From NCBI RefSeq assembly GCF_900660605.1, contig NZ_LR215024.1, positions 248,001-312,000 of the forward strand: a stretch of 64,000 nucleotides of DNA. Reading direction: 5' to 3'. Positions 1 through 10,585 of this stretch are shown in pieces (the first letter of the stretch is position 1; the number at the start of each line of letters is the position of its first letter). The notes under the pieces are model-generated. The model did not search any database. It was given only the letters and a program-made list of their open reading frames with translations, and was not told the origin of the DNA. Both the position numbers and the translations under genes were made by a program. Source of the stretch: Mycoplasmopsis glycophila. GTDB taxonomy: Bacteria; Bacillota_I; Bacilli_A; Mycoplasmatales; Metamycoplasmataceae.

Positions 1-242
1 CGCTTGGAATCTTACACAATACAAACAAAAAAGCATCTCCTATGCTTATCAAATTAATCAACTCTGCTATCGCAAATGCAACAAACAACCACGGGATGGA
101 TGCATCTAAATTATTTATTAAAGAAGTTTATGTAAATGAAGGTCCAACATTAAAAAGATTTCAACCAAGAAGCCAAGGAAGAGCATATTCAATTTTAAAA
201 CGTACATCTAACTTAACAGTAGTATTAGAGGAGAGAAACTAA
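1..242 (+). CDS. rplV: 50S ribosomal protein L22 (C-terminal part)
   Basis: Only the last 79 codons or so lie in the window; the frame is open from the window edge to TAA at 240-242. The visible part contains the L22 hallmarks: a segment rich in Ala/Asn, the loop before [13 protein letters not shown], and the typical C-terminal strand ending [11 protein letters not shown]22 lines the peptide exit tunnel of the 50S subunit. Its stop overlaps the start of rpsC by one base (TAATG), as expected for translationally coupled S10-operon genes. Certain identification; the 5' end is missing. Confidence 0.97.
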   Translation, partial: LGILHNTNKKASPMLIKLINSAIANATNNHGMDASKLFIKEVYVNEGPTLKRFQPRSQGRAYSILKRTSNLTVVLEERN

Positions 243-895
243 TGGGTCAAAAAGTCAATCCTAATGGATTCCGTTATGGAATTACTAAAAAACACAATAC
301 ACAATGATTTGCAGAAAAAGAAAACTTTGGAAAATATTTAGTAGAAGATGCTAAAATTTACAAATTTTTCGATAAGTTAGTACGTAAATATGAACTTGGT
401 AAAGTTGAAGTAAAAAGAAACCAACACAACAAAATTACTGTAGTATTACACACAGCAAAACCAGCAGCTCTTTTAGGAACTGAAGGTAAAAACATTCAAG
501 AATTAACTGTAACCTTACAAAAATTCTTAAAAAATAGACAAGCAAACATTAACTTAAAAGTTGTTGAACTTGCTCAACCTGAATTAAATGCAAAATTACT
601 TGCAGAAATGATTGCGACAAAATTAGAAAACCGTGAAAGCTTCCGTTCAGCACAAAAAATAGCTATTAGAAGTGCTATGCGTGCTGGAGCAAAAGGAATC
701 AAAACTGCCGTTAGTGGTCGTTTAAACGGTGTTGATATGGCTCGTACAGAAGGATATTCTGAAGGAGAAATGAAACTTCACACACTTAGACAAAATGTTG
801 ATTATGCAACAGCAACAGCTAGAACAACATATGGTGCTATCGGAGTTAAAGTTTGAGTATCATTAGGTGAAATTTTGGAAGGAGATAAAAAATAA
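242..895 (+). CDS. rpsC: 30S ribosomal protein S3
   Basis: 217 aa, read through several TGA Trp codons. It begins [13 protein letters not shown], the universal S3 start, contains the KH-domain region ([12 protein letters not shown]) and the C-terminal S3 block [18 protein letters not shown] near residues 158-175. S3 sits on the solvent side of the 30S head near the mRNA entry channel. It overlaps both neighbours by one base (TAATG at each end), so the start is fixed by coupling to rplV. Confidence 0.98.
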
Positions 896-1314
896 TGCTT
901 CAACCAAAAAGAACTAAATACAGAAAACCATTCTTAGTTAAACATGACAAACGTAAAGCTACAAAAGGAAACACAGTAGCATTTGGTGAGTTTGGACTTC
1001 AAGCTGTTACATCAGCTTGAGTTACAGCAAGACAAATCGAATCTGCTCGTATTGCAGCTACACGTAGAATGGGACGTGAAGGACAAGTTATTATTCGTAT
1101 CTTCCCTCACTTTTCGAAAACATCTAAACCTATCGGAGTTCGTATGGGATCTGGTAAGGGTGCACCTGAATTATGATACACAGCTGTTAAAGTAAACACA
1201 ATGATGTTTGAAGTTGCCGGAGTTCCAGAAGAAGTAGCATACGATGCTTTACGTCTTGCTGGTCACAAATTACCTGTAAAATGAAGAATTGTTAGAAGAG
1301 AAGGAGATAAATAA
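895..1314 (+). CDS. rplP: 50S ribosomal protein L16
   Basis: 139 aa, starting [13 protein letters not shown] and ending [11 protein letters not shown], the classic L16 ends. It includes the motif MGRGKGAP-like stretch (here [11 protein letters not shown]), where W is encoded by TGA. L16 binds 23S rRNA close to the peptidyl transferase centre and the A-site tRNA elbow. It starts within the stop of rpsC and is preceded by GGAG at 880-884. Length is normal for the family. Confidence 0.97.
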
Positions 1315-1315
1315 T

Positions 1316-1510
1316 ATGCTTTACAAAGACTTACAAAACAAATCAGTTGAAGAACTTGTTCAATTAGTACAGGACTTAAAAGCTGAATTATTTACTTTAA
1401 GATACAAAAATGTTACAGGTGACTTAAAAGAAACACACAAAATTTCAGTTATTAGAAAAGACATTGCTAAAGCTTTAACAGCTTTAAATGAAAAGCAAGG
1501 AGCTAAATAG
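1316..1510 (+). CDS. rpmC: 50S ribosomal protein L29
   Basis: 64 aa, [18 protein letters not shown] onward, a two-helix protein with the L29 signature [18 protein letters not shown] around residues 24-41. It binds near the exit tunnel. The frame extends upstream to an earlier ATG, but 1316 is chosen because it follows GGAGATAA at 1303-1310 and falls one base after the rplP stop. Size is typical. Confidence 0.95.
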   Translation: MLYKDLQNKSVEELVQLVQDLKAELFTLRYKNVTGDLKETHKISVIRKDIAKALTALNEKQGAK

Positions 1511-1512
1511 TC

Positions 1513-1782
1513 ATGGAAAGAAACACAAGAAAAACATTAGTAGGAACAGTTGTTTCAGCTGGTAAAACAGCAAAAACAATTATTGTTGCTGTAGATACAT
1601 ACAAAAAACACCCACTTTACTCAAAACGTTTCAAATCAACAAAACGTTTCGCAGTACATGATGAAAACCACGAAGCACAACTTGGTGATATCGTAGTTAT
1701 TATGGAAACAAGACCACTTTCAAGAACAAAACACTTTAGATTAGTTTCAATTAAAGAAGCTGCTGTTAAAGGAGCTGAATAG
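1513..1782 (+). CDS. rpsQ: 30S ribosomal protein S17
   Basis: 89 aa OB-fold protein starting [15 protein letters not shown]. It has the S17 features: repeated GK/AKT motif in the first strands ([11 protein letters not shown]), [10 protein letters not shown], and the [12 protein letters not shown] segment near residues 67-78. S17 is a primary binder of 16S rRNA. Two bases separate it from rpmC; AAGGAG at 1497-1502 is its ribosome binding site. Confidence 0.97.
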   Translation: MERNTRKTLVGTVVSAGKTAKTIIVAVDTYKKHPLYSKRFKSTKRFAVHDENHEAQLGDIVVIMETRPLSRTKHFRLVSIKEAAVKGAE

Positions 1783-1784
1783 TT

Positions 1785-2150
1785 ATGTTATTAGAACTTT
1801 CAAAAGCAAACGTTGCTGATAACACAGGTGCTAAAGAAATCGGTGTTATCCGTATCTTAGGTGGTTCAAAGAAAAAAATCGCTAAAATCGGTGATGTAGT
1901 TGTATGTTCAGTAAAAAAAGCTATGCCTAACGGTATGGTAAAAGAAGGTCAAGTTGTTAAAGCGGTTGTAGTTCGTTCACGTTACGGAATTCACCGTGGA
2001 AATGGATCATACATTCGTTTTGATGATAATGCAGTTGTAATACTTAAAGAAGATGGAACACCACGTGGAACACGTGTGTTTGGGCCAGTTGCACGTGAAA
2101 TCCGTGAAAAATATCCAAAAATCGTTTCTCTTGCACCAGAGGTATTATAG
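1785..2150 (+). CDS. rplN: 50S ribosomal protein L14
   Basis: 121 aa, with the L14 core [27 protein letters not shown] and the C-terminal [16 protein letters not shown]14 contacts L19 and the 30S subunit in intersubunit bridges. It follows rpsQ by two bases with AAAGGAG just upstream inside rpsQ. No anomalies; length is family-typical. Confidence 0.98.
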   Translation: MLLELSKANVADNTGAKEIGVIRILGGSKKKIAKIGDVVVCSVKKAMPNGMVKEGQVVKAVVVRSRYGIHRGNGSYIRFDDNAVVILKEDGTPRGTRVFGPVAREIREKYPKIVSLAPEVL

Positions 2151-2174
2151 TTAGTCAACTTAAGGAGATAAATT

Positions 2175-2498
2175 ATGAAATTTAAAAAAGATGATGAAGT
2201 AATCGTTATTGCTGGTAAAGAAAAAGGAAAAATTGGAAGAATTGAAAAAGTATTACACAAAACAAACAGAGTTATTATCAAAGACATTAACATCGTTACA
2301 AAACACAACAAACCTACTCAACAAAATCAAGATGGTTCAATAACTGAAAAAGAAGCTCCAATTCATGCTTCAAACGTTGCATATTTAGTAAAAAGTGCAA
2401 GCAAAAACTCTCCAGCACAATATTCAAAACTTGGATTTTCAAGAAACAAAGATGGTAAAAAAGTGAGAGTTGTAAGAAAAACTAAGAAGGAAATTTAA
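2175..2498 (+). CDS. rplX: 50S ribosomal protein L24
   Basis: 107 aa with the KOW motif at residues 6-25 ([18 protein letters not shown]) and the [13 protein letters not shown] block that follows it in L24 proteins. L24 is an assembly initiator on 23S rRNA. The 24-nt gap after rplN holds a good ribosome binding site (AAGGAG at 2161-2166). The C-terminal half is basic and ends [11 protein letters not shown]. Confidence 0.97.
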   Translation: MKFKKDDEVIVIAGKEKGKIGRIEKVLHKTNRVIIKDINIVTKHNKPTQQNQDGSITEKEAPIHASNVAYLVKSASKNSPAQYSKLGFSRNKDGKKVRVVRKTKKEI

Positions 2499-2500
2499 TT

Positions 2501-3046
2501 ATGTTAAAAAATACATATAAAGAAAAAGTAATCCCTGCTTTAAAAGAAAAATACAACTACTCATCTATTATGGAAGTTCCAAGAATTGAAAAAGTTGTTC
2601 TTAATATGACAGCTGGTAAAGAAGTTTCAAACTCAAAAGCTATTGAGGAAGTTCTTAACGAACTTACATTAATCTCAGGACAAAAACCATTTCAAACAAA
2701 AGCTAAAAAATCAAACGCTTCATGAAAACTTCGTGAAGGAATGCCTATGGGTGGAAAAGTGACACTTCGTAGAGACAGAATGTGAGAATTTTTAGAAAAA
2801 TTAATTAATGTTGCAATGCCACGTATTCGTGATTTCCGTGGAGCAAACCCTAAAGCCTTCGACGGAAGAGGAAACTATGCTTTAGGAATTAAAGAAGAAA
2901 TTATTTTCCCAGAAATCGAATTTGACAAAATTCGTCGTATTAAAGGACTAGACGTTCTTATCGTAACAACAGCAAAAACAGATGCAGAAGCCAAAAGCTT
3001 ATTAGAACTTTTAGGTGTACCATTCGAGAAAAAAGGAGCTAAATAA
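2501..3046 (+). CDS. rplE: 50S ribosomal protein L5
   Basis: 181 aa, reading through TGA Trp codons at about residues 75 and 95. It carries the L5 blocks [23 protein letters not shown] (TGA for W), [20 protein letters not shown] and [13 protein letters not shown]5 binds 5S rRNA and the P-site tRNA. It starts two bases after rplX and its stop overlaps the start of rpsN (TAATG). Confidence 0.98.
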
Positions 3047-3231
3047 TGGCTAGAAAAGCGTTAATCGAAAAAGCAAAACGTCAACCAAAATTTGCAGTTC
3101 GTGCTTACACACGTTGTGAATTATGTGGACGTCCACATGCAGTTTTAAGAAAATATAAAGTATGTCGTATCTGCTTTAGAAACCTTGCACACGAAGGTAA
3201 AATCCCAGGTATGAAGAAAGCGAGTTGATAA
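3046..3231 (+). CDS. rpsN: 30S ribosomal protein S14, zinc type
   Basis: 61 aa small-form S14 (S14Z) with two CxxC knuckles, CELC at residues 24-27 and CRIC at 40-43, which bind one zinc. It ends KKASW, the W being TGA immediately before TAA, as in other S14Z proteins. It acts in the 30S head. It overlaps rplE by one base and rpsH starts three bases later. Confidence 0.97.
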
Positions 3232-3233
3232 TT

Positions 3234-3632
3234 ATGTTTATTACAGATCCAATTTCAGATTTAATCGTTAGAATTAAAAACGCTAACGCTAGAAAACACA
3301 AAACTGTATCAATTCCATACTCAGCTAAAAAAGAAGCTATTGTTAAGTTAATTGAAAGCGAAGGGTACATTTCATCATATGAAGTTAAAGGTGAAAAAGT
3401 TACTGAAAAAGAAATTGTTGTTACATTAAAATTCAAAAAAGGACAAGCAGCTATTGTCGGAATTAAAAGAGTTTCAAAACCAGGACTTAGAGTTTATGTT
3501 AAAGCAGAAGAAATCCCTACAGTTCTTTCAGGTTATGGAACAGTTATTATCTCTACATCAAAAGGACTTATGACAGGAAAAGAAGCTAGAAAGGAAAATG
3601 TAGGTGGTGAAATCATCGCTTACATTTGATAG
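3234..3632 (+). CDS. rpsH: 30S ribosomal protein S8
   Basis: 132 aa beginning MFITDPISDLIVRIKNAN, the standard S8 start; an in-frame ATG nine bases earlier is less likely. The C-terminus shows STSKGLMTGKEARKENVGGE and ends IAYIW with TGA for the last Trp, matching the usual IAYVW ending. S8 binds the central domain of 16S rRNA and often represses the spc operon in bacteria; no leader for that can be judged here. Confidence 0.97.
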
Positions 3633-3640
3633 GTAAATTT

Positions 3641-4180
3641 ATGTCTCGTGTTGGAAATCGTATTTTAACAATCCCTGCAGGAACAACAGTTACTGTAGAT
3701 GGAACAAAAGTTATTGTTAAAGGTAAATTAGGAACACTTGAGAGAGAATTTAGTCCACTTATTTCTGTTATTGTAGAAGATAATTTAGTTAAAACAGTTC
3801 GTGCAAACGAAGAAAAACACACAAAACAATTACATGGAACCACAAACTCACACATTTCAAACATGATCAAAGGTGTAAGTGAAGGTTACAAAATCGACCT
3901 TGAAATCAAAGGGGTTGGATATAAAGCTACATTAAAAGGGAAAGAAATCGAAATTGCTGCCGGTTACTCTCACCCAGTAGTTTTAGAAATCCCAAATGAT
4001 GTTACAGTTACAGTTGGAAAACCAACAGAAGTTTCTGTTTCAGGTATCGATAAACAAAGTGTAGGACACTTTGCATCAGTTATTCGTGCAGTTAGAAAAC
4101 CTAGTGTATACTCAGGAAAAGGTATTGCTTACAAAGGTGAACAAATTAGACGTAAAGAAGGGAAAACAGCTTCTAAATAA
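3641..4180 (+). CDS. rplF: 50S ribosomal protein L6
   Basis: 179 aa, MSRVGNRILTIPAGTTV onward, with two L6 domains; the diagnostic segment KGVGYKATLKG is at about residues 86-96 and the C-terminal GKGIAYKGEQIRRKEGKTA at 158-176. L6 lies near the sarcin-ricin loop. The upstream in-frame ATG at 3626 would overlap rpsH and lacks the conserved L6 start, so 3641 is preferred. Confidence 0.97.
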   Translation: MSRVGNRILTIPAGTTVTVDGTKVIVKGKLGTLEREFSPLISVIVEDNLVKTVRANEEKHTKQLHGTTNSHISNMIKGVSEGYKIDLEIKGVGYKATLKGKEIEIAAGYSHPVVLEIPNDVTVTVGKPTEVSVSGIDKQSVGHFASVIRAVRKPSVYSGKGIAYKGEQIRRKEGKTASK

Positions 4181-4204
4181 TTTAGAGCTATTAAGGTATA
4201 AAAT

Positions 4205-4555
4205 ATGGCAAAATTATCAAGAAACCAAGCTAGAAAAGTTAAACACGTTCGTTTACGTCAACACATTTCTGGTACAGCAACAAAACCACGTTTAAATGTA
4301 TTTAAATCACACCAAAACTTTTATGCACAATTAATTGATGATACAAAAGGAATTACTCTTGCTAGTGTTTCAACATTAAATTCAGGAACATATGGAGGAA
4401 ATGTTGAAGCTGCTAAAAACCTTGGTTTAGCAATGGGAGATAAAATTAATGCTTTAGGAATTAAAGAGATTGTATTCGATCGTGCTGGATATATCTACCA
4501 CGGACGTGTTAAAGCATTTGCTGAAAGTGTAAGAGAAAAAGGAGTTAAATTCTAA
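4205..4555 (+). CDS. rplR: 50S ribosomal protein L18
   Basis: 116 aa with the L18 ending [20 protein letters not shown] and N-terminal basic tail ([16 protein letters not shown]). L18 carries 5S rRNA into the 50S subunit. It lies 24 nt after rplF behind a weak ribosome binding site (AAGG at 4194-4197), and its stop overlaps the ATG of rpsE by one base. Confidence 0.97.
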   Translation: MAKLSRNQARKVKHVRLRQHISGTATKPRLNVFKSHQNFYAQLIDDTKGITLASVSTLNSGTYGGNVEAAKNLGLAMGDKINALGIKEIVFDRAGYIYHGRVKAFAESVREKGVKF

Positions 4556-5187
4556 TGGAAAACACAAAAGACCAAAAAGCTTTAGAACAAACAACTGGAA
4601 CAAAAGAAGTTTCAGCTAAAAGAGTTGTTAAAGCAGATTCAAGAAACAATGACCAAGAAGGTAGAAGACCACGTCAACAATTACAAAGAAAACCACGTCG
4701 TGTAAGAGTTGAATCAGAATTTTCAGAAAAAGTTGTTGATATTGCTCGTGTAACTAAAGTTGTTAAAGGTGGAAGAAGATTCAGCTTTTCAGCCTTTGTT
4801 GTAGTAGGAAACAAAAAAGGACAAGTTGGATACGGACACGGAAAAGCAAACGAAGTTCCAGATGCAATTAAAAAAGCAATCAAAGATGCTCAAAACAACT
4901 TAGTAACAGTTCCTGTAGTAAACGGTACAGTTCCACATGAAACAAATGCAAAATTCTTAGCGTCAAGAGTTATGCTTAAACCAGCCGCAAAAGGGAAAGG
5001 GCTTATCGCTTCTGGAACAGTGCGTGCAGTTGTAGAACTTGCTGGATATACAGATATCGTTACAAAAACATACGGTTCACGTTCAAAATCTAATATCGTT
5101 AAAGCTACAGTTGAAGCTCTTAAAGCGCTTAGAACAGTAGAACAAATTGCTGATATTAGAGACAAAAAAGTAAAGGACTTTGAATAA
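4555..5187 (+). CDS. rpsE: 30S ribosomal protein S5 with N-terminal extension
   Basis: 210 aa. Residues 1-58 are a hydrophilic, charged extension beyond the usual bacterial S5 start, as in other mycoplasmas. The S5 core follows: [18 protein letters not shown], the [14 protein letters not shown] loop (about residues 83-96), and the C-terminal domain with [21 protein letters not shown]5 helps decoding accuracy at the mRNA entry channel. It overlaps rplR by one base. Confidence 0.97.
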   Translation: MENTKDQKALEQTTGTKEVSAKRVVKADSRNNDQEGRRPRQQLQRKPRRVRVESEFSEKVVDIARVTKVVKGGRRFSFSAFVVVGNKKGQVGYGHGKANEVPDAIKKAIKDAQNNLVTVPVVNGTVPHETNAKFLASRVMLKPAAKGKGLIASGTVRAVVELAGYTDIVTKTYGSRSKSNIVKATVEALKALRTVEQIADIRDKKVKDFE

Positions 5188-5188
5188 T

Positions 5189-5632
5189 ATGTCAAGAATT
5201 AGATTAAACGAATTATCTTTCACAGAAGGTTCAAGACCAGAAAAACACCGTAAAGGTCGTGGACACGCTGCTGGAAAAGGTAAACAAGCTGGAAAAGGTC
5301 AATCAGGTCAAAACAAACGTAAAGGTCACAGATTAGGATTTGAGGGTGGACAAACACCATGATTCCGTCGTATTGGTAAACGTGGATTCACAAATGTTAA
5401 CCACATCGAATTCCAAGTAGTTAACTTACACCAATTAGAAACACGTTACGAAGCAAACGAAGAAGTTACAATCGAATCTCTTTTTGAAAAAGGTTTAGTA
5501 AAAAGAACATTACCTATCAAAGTTTTAGGAAATGGAACTTTAAGCAAAAAATTAGTAGTTAGAGTACACAAAGTTAGTGAATCTGCTAAACAAGCTATCG
5601 AAGCTGTTGGTGGTTCAGTAGAAGAACTTTAA
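5189..5632 (+). CDS. rplO: 50S ribosomal protein L15
   Basis: 147 aa, starting [17 protein letters not shown], followed by the glycine-rich basic stretch [19 protein letters not shown] and [18 protein letters not shown] (TGA for W) typical of L15. One base separates it from rpsE. It is the last gene of the block: a strong terminator follows, and secY, the usual next gene of a spc operon, is absent here. Confidence 0.97.
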
Positions 5633-5658
5633 TTATTCCTCAATAAATAATCATTAAG

Positions 5659-5690
5659 CTATCGCGAAGGCGGTAGTTTTTCTATTTTTT
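5659..5690 (+). terminator. Rho-independent terminator of the ribosomal operon
   Basis: Seven-pair stem CTATCGC / GCGGTAG (one G-T pair) with GAAG loop, 5659-5676, followed by a T-rich tract to 5690. It ends transcription after rplO. Confidence 0.85.
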
Positions 5691-5816
5691 TCAAAAAAGA
5701 AAATCTTTTCCACAAATAAGGTCTTTTTTGACAGAATTTAAGGTTTTAAATAAAAAAGTAATATTATATAGAAATTATTAGATAAAAAATAACTTTTTCT
5801 TCGAAAACTTCTCACT

Positions 5817-5849
5817 AAAAAAAAAAAAAAAAAGTGTAAAAGGTATAAT
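5817..5849 (+). promoter_or_regulatory. Promoter of the MIB/F1-like ATPase/MIP block with poly(A) tract
   Basis: A run of 17 A residues (5817-5833) ends ten bases before a perfect TATAAT at 5844-5849. With a 17-bp spacer the -35 hexamer (5821-5826) would lie wholly inside the A run. Tracts of this kind between or over promoter elements vary in length and switch surface genes in other mycoplasmas, for example the vlp genes of M. hyorhinis. A second TATAAT at 5890-5895 has no good -35. The 258 bp between the terminator and the gene hold nothing else that codes. Confidence 0.55.
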
Positions 5850-5860
5850 TAATATATAGT

Positions 5861-5915
5861 AAAAAGAACTTTCCTTTTTATTAAGAGGATATAATAAAAG
5901 GTTAATTCTTTTTTT
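5861..5915 (+). promoter_or_regulatory. Possible attenuator hairpin in the MIB leader
   Basis: Just after the predicted transcription start, AAAAAGAA (5861-5868) can pair with TTCTTTTT (5906-5913), and CCTTTT (5873-5878) with AAAAGG (5896-5901), with a 4x4 internal loop between. A T run follows to 5915. The shape resembles a weak intrinsic terminator, but the pairs are nearly all A-T, so chance is possible. Confidence 0.3.
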
Positions 5916-5948
5916 ATTCTTAACACGTTTAAAAAAAGGTGGTGCAAA

Positions 5949-8900
5949 ATGATTAAAGCCAAGAAAAACAAGATCTTAAAATCAATTTTAGTAGCAGGAA
6001 CTTCGCTTCTTGTAACTGGTGTAGCTACATCAGGAATTTACTTCACAAGACAAAAAAGTGATGTTGAAAAATCAAGTGCCATTAACGCTCAAATAGTTGA
6101 ACCAACTCTTATTGATGGTGTTTTGATCGTAATTAAACCTGGCTCTGAATCGCTAGCAGATCAAGGTTTTGAAGAAATTAAAGTTACAACAATCAACTTG
6201 GTCGAAGTTTTGCCAAATAGTGATAAAAAAACTCTTGTTTCTTTTGAAATTGAAACTACTAGTGATAAAGAAGTTGAATATGATATTACGGACAAAATTC
6301 CTGATGGCTACGAATTAGATCCTGAACTTAATAAAAATTATCAAGGAAATAAGATTGTTGTGCAAATGGGTGAAACAAACGAAATTTATCTACGTGCAAT
6401 CAAGGTTGTTCCAATTACAATCTTTGAATTTTATAATGGTAATCAACAAATAGGTGATTCTGTTTCATTTCAACTTGAAAGCGTTGAAGAACTAGTTGAA
6501 AAATATAAATCATTAATCCCTGAAGGTTACAAATTAAAAACTAATGAAGATGGTGAACCAATCGAGCCTAATATAGCAATTGGTGAATTAAACAGAATTG
6601 AAATTGAACCAATTCATAAAGAATACCGTACTACAATTTCATATTTAGATAAAGCCACCGAAACTCCTATTTGCGTACAAAAAGATATCTTAACAATTGA
6701 TGATGCAAAAGTCAATCCAAACAATTATTTACCTAATGGATATGAATTTTTAGAAGACTTATTACAACCACAACCAGTTGCAGATCTTGTTGCAGGTAAG
6801 GAGTACATCTTTTATATCCGTAAAACACCAATTGAAAATAGTACGACAATTATTTATGCACTAAACGGAATCGAGCGAGCACGTAAAGTGTTTATCACTT
6901 ATGGTGATAATAGTGTGATTACACTTGAAAAACTTAAACTTTATAAACCAAATAATCTTGAAATTGCAAAAAACTTTGATCCTAACACAATTATTATGGG
7001 CAGTGAAAATATTGTACCTTTAGAAGAACCGAGACAAAAAGATACTACTAAATTAATTTTTAAAGAAAAATCTGAAAGTGCTGAAAAATTAGTTTTAGAA
7101 AAAACTATTACTGAATTTGTTGATGTTCAAATCAATTTAAATGCCCACATTCCAAATGGTTATAAATTAGCACCTAGCCAAACAGATAAAATTAACCGGG
7201 GAGTCGAAAACACTATTTATGTAGTTTCTACTTTACCGCCAAAAGTAGAAGAAAAACCTACTGTTACGCCAGCTCCAACTCCTGAGCCAGAACCAAAACC
7301 CGAGCCTACTCCGGTTGTTCCTAAAGAAGAAAAAACTCCAGAAATTACAGAGATTATTTCTGAAGGAGGGGCACTTATTAATCCTGAAAATGAACGTTAC
7401 GAAAAACCCACTACAATGCCTAATGTTGAAAGAGGTGCAATTTCAGGAGAGCTTCTAAAAAGCCAAAGAGCTAAAATGCAAAGCATTAGAAATATTCTCT
7501 CTAAATTATCTTCTGATCCAAATTACAAATTTAACGCTGAGGATTTAAGACCTATTTATGATACTTCTAATCTTTCAACAGAGGATGCTAATTTGTTCTT
7601 CGAGAGATTATCTAAACTTCTTAATGGTGCAACTTTAAAAGAATTAGGAACAGCTACCGCATTCCCATATCCAGATTTAACAGCTGAACAGCAAAAAATT
7701 AGTTTCCAAAATCAAATGAATGCATATTTGGAAAAGGCTGATGAATACTTGGCTAAAGGACAAATTTTAGTGTTTGGAACAGATTTTACCAACCCATACC
7801 CAAGATGAGGTTTTGCTTCAGATGATGATAACCCAGCTTATGTAAGACAAAAAGAACTTGCTAAAAAACGTGGTTTTGCTCACAGTGGTACAAATGCAAA
7901 ATATGGAAGAAATGGTGATCAACTTGCTAAAGGTGATTATCCAGGATGAAGCAAAAAAATGGTAACTGATAGAAAATACTATCCAAACGGAAAAGCACCT
8001 ACTTGAAAAAATGATTCAAGTGGAAGACAATGAATTGAAGGAAGTGGAATTTCTGTTTGAGAATATACACCAAATGATGATAACTTCGAAGGGCTTAAAC
8101 AAGGTAAACAAAAAATGGCATTTATGGATGCTTCTAACCCTAATGCTGTTAGAGAAATCATTAGCTTTTTAAATAAACACCCAGAAATTACTGGTTTATT
8201 TATCAAAAACATTGGTACAAAAAATCCAGATCAAGATATTACAGATATTTTAAGAGATATTCCAAGTCAAATCAAAAACTTATCATTAGGATTTGATACT
8301 CAAAAAATCCTAGGACTTGGAGAACTTAGAAACAAAACATTTACTCAAGTTGAACTTCTTACAAGTCTTAGAAATGCGGATGATAACATTGGCGATGCAT
8401 CATTACCTAGATATAACTATGGATGAGGAATTGATCCTATCGCGTTCCAAAATGTTTCTTATGTAGCTCATGATTGAATAGCTACTAAAGGGTGAGATAA
8501 CCAAGGATCATCATCCGTTTATTATGGACCAATTCAATTTAACGTTATTCGTCCAGGTAAAGATACAACCTGAGAGGATGTGAAAAAAGGATTTGATTTA
8601 GTGCTTGATACCAAAAAAGATTGAAGAGTATTTAATGGTCAATTCGGTGATCAAGGTTACCCAATTAAAATCGATCTTTCAGAAACTCAATTCACTTCAC
8701 TTAAAGAAATTAATCTTAGAAAACACAAATTTAGAGTTATTAAATTGCCTTCAAGCGGTTCAAAATTCACTCTAAATATTGCAGATTTAGGTAAAGCTCA
8801 ATACAGCACAATCTTAGCTGCTTGAGGACCAACAGAAAAACCTAAAATTATTTTTGCAGATTCAACAACAAGCAAGATTCACCTTAAAGGTACATTAAAA

Positions 8901-9107
8901 GATCTTAAGAGCGGTGGAAAATGAGTTCCTGAACTCCAAGCATTATTAATTGGTATTAAAAATGCTGGTAATGTAGATACTATTTATGTAGATAGTGAAG
9001 ATGTTAAAAGAGTGTTACAAGGTTCAAGTGCATGAAGTTATGGCAGCGCTAAAATTCATGTAATCACAGAAGAAGATAAAAACAAAGGAGGTCTTGATTT
9101 TGACTAA
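5949..9107 (+). CDS. mib: Putative immunoglobulin-blocking virulence protein (MIB family)
   Basis: 1052 aa when TGA is Trp. Residues 9-32 form one hydrophobic N-terminal segment that is a signal anchor without a lipobox. Residues 35-430 contain repeated beta-rich modules, each with an LPNGYEF / IPNGYKL-like turn. A Pro/Glu-rich spacer (TPAPTPEPEPKPEPTP) lies around residue 440. The C-terminal part, about 480-1052, is the conserved MIB region, rich in Trp. MIB captures IgG at the Fv and hands it to the MIP protease. It is first in a block with the F1-like ATPase genes and two MIP genes, which is the known arrangement of this system. AAAGGTGG at 5935-5942 precedes the ATG. The family assignment rests on remembered family features and this context. 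Confidence 0.85.
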
Positions 9108-10575
9108 TACAATTCAAAAAAGAAGCAACAAACTTATTAGAGTAAATTTAATTAATAAAGTTTATAAAAGTACTTTACTTATCGTTTTATTTCTCGGTCT
9201 AATTTTTGCTTTATTTACTTTCTCAAGATATATAGGACAAGATGGTGAAAAACCTTTTTTAGGTTATGAAAATTTATTTAACTTATCTAATCCTATTTAT
9301 AAGAGCAGAAACTTTGTTATTATTTTTAATTTTATTACCTTAATTGGAACATTTATTTATGCAATCTATAGTGCATATCGGGTTTGACGTTATACACTTA
9401 AAAACACTTATAATTACATTTTTTCATTATTATTTACAGCGATAGGAATTCTTGCAATTATTTTACTTTGAGCTTGACCAATTAATCATTCAACTAATCC
9501 AAAAACTTTAGTGATTAAATCATTACCTATTATTGTTTTATTAGCTTTAAAAACATTCTTTGAATTTCTTTTATTTAATATCAAAAGAAAAACTTCACCA
9601 GCAACAAAACTTCTTAACATTTCGTTTTTTGCTTCTTCTTTAATAAAGCTTATATTAGGACTTTTTGGTGCATTTCTTTTATACCTTCTTGTTTCAGGGA
9701 TAGAAGTTCAAAATAAAGAATCAGCAATCGATTATATTTTATTTAGTCCAAAAAACCATATTTTTGAACTTATTGATAAAAATCTTAATACTATTTCAAA
9801 TCCATTTAGTTTCATTTATCATTTTATCTTAACTAGCCTAATTTTAGGTGCTGTTGTTTTTTCATTTTATCCATACTTTTTACAAAGAACCGCTTTAAAT
9901 AATAGAAATTTACTTTCAAAAGATCTTATTAAGTTTTCTTTAGTTGTAATTTTAGTGCTTTTAATTTTCGGTTTAGTAAACTTACCACAAAGCCTTAAAC
10001 AATTAACTTTTATCGTTGATAGCAGAATTTCACATCTTGGTTATACAATTTTTCTTGCTGTTTTAGTTGTACTTTTATCTAGCTATATCACAGTAACCAA
10101 AATTTTTAAAGAAAAGATTAAATACTACAACATTGATAGTTTCATTTTGATTATTAATTTATTAATTCCTTTTGGTCTAGCAATAGCATTAAGAGCAATT
10201 GAATTTGATAAATTTAACAATTATCTAATTTTACTTTTACTTTCAATTTTCGTTTTAGTTTTATTTGTTTATCAAAATTTATTTGCACTAAATGAGTATA
10301 CAAATAAAATTCACAATATTCTTTTTTCAACACTATTTATCTTTTTAGGAATAGCAATCTTTTTTGAAACTATAGATACTTTTATGGTTGAAAAAAATAA
10401 TAATTTATTATCATCAATTTTCGTTTTAATTCATATTTCTGATATTTTACTCATTACTAATTTAGTTTTCATTTTCTATTTAGTCGTAACTAGACTTTAT
10501 GCTTTATTTAAACTATTTTATTTAATGCAAAAAGTAGAATCTAAAAAAATTAAAACTAAAAGAAATGTGAACTAA
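9100..10575 (+). CDS. MSC_0624 family F1-like ATPase-associated membrane protein
   Basis: 491 aa, very hydrophobic, with about a dozen predicted membrane spans, for example LLIVLFLGLIFALF near residue 27. It is the presumed membrane (X0) part of the F1-like ATPase, in place of a normal F0 rotor and stator. The start is TTG: AAAGGAGG at 9084-9091 lies 8 nt before TTG 9100 but only 2 nt before the alternative TTG 9094. It overlaps the end of mib by 8 bp, so translation is probably coupled. Assigned from position (first of seven ordered genes) and membrane character, not from a motif. Confidence 0.75.
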
Positions 10576-10585
10576 GGAGGTTTAA

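Noticed and set aside
5890-5895. Second TATAAT ahead of mib as the main promoter
   Set aside because: No acceptable -35 at 16-18 bp; the upstream box with the A tract fits better, though a weak extra start is possible.
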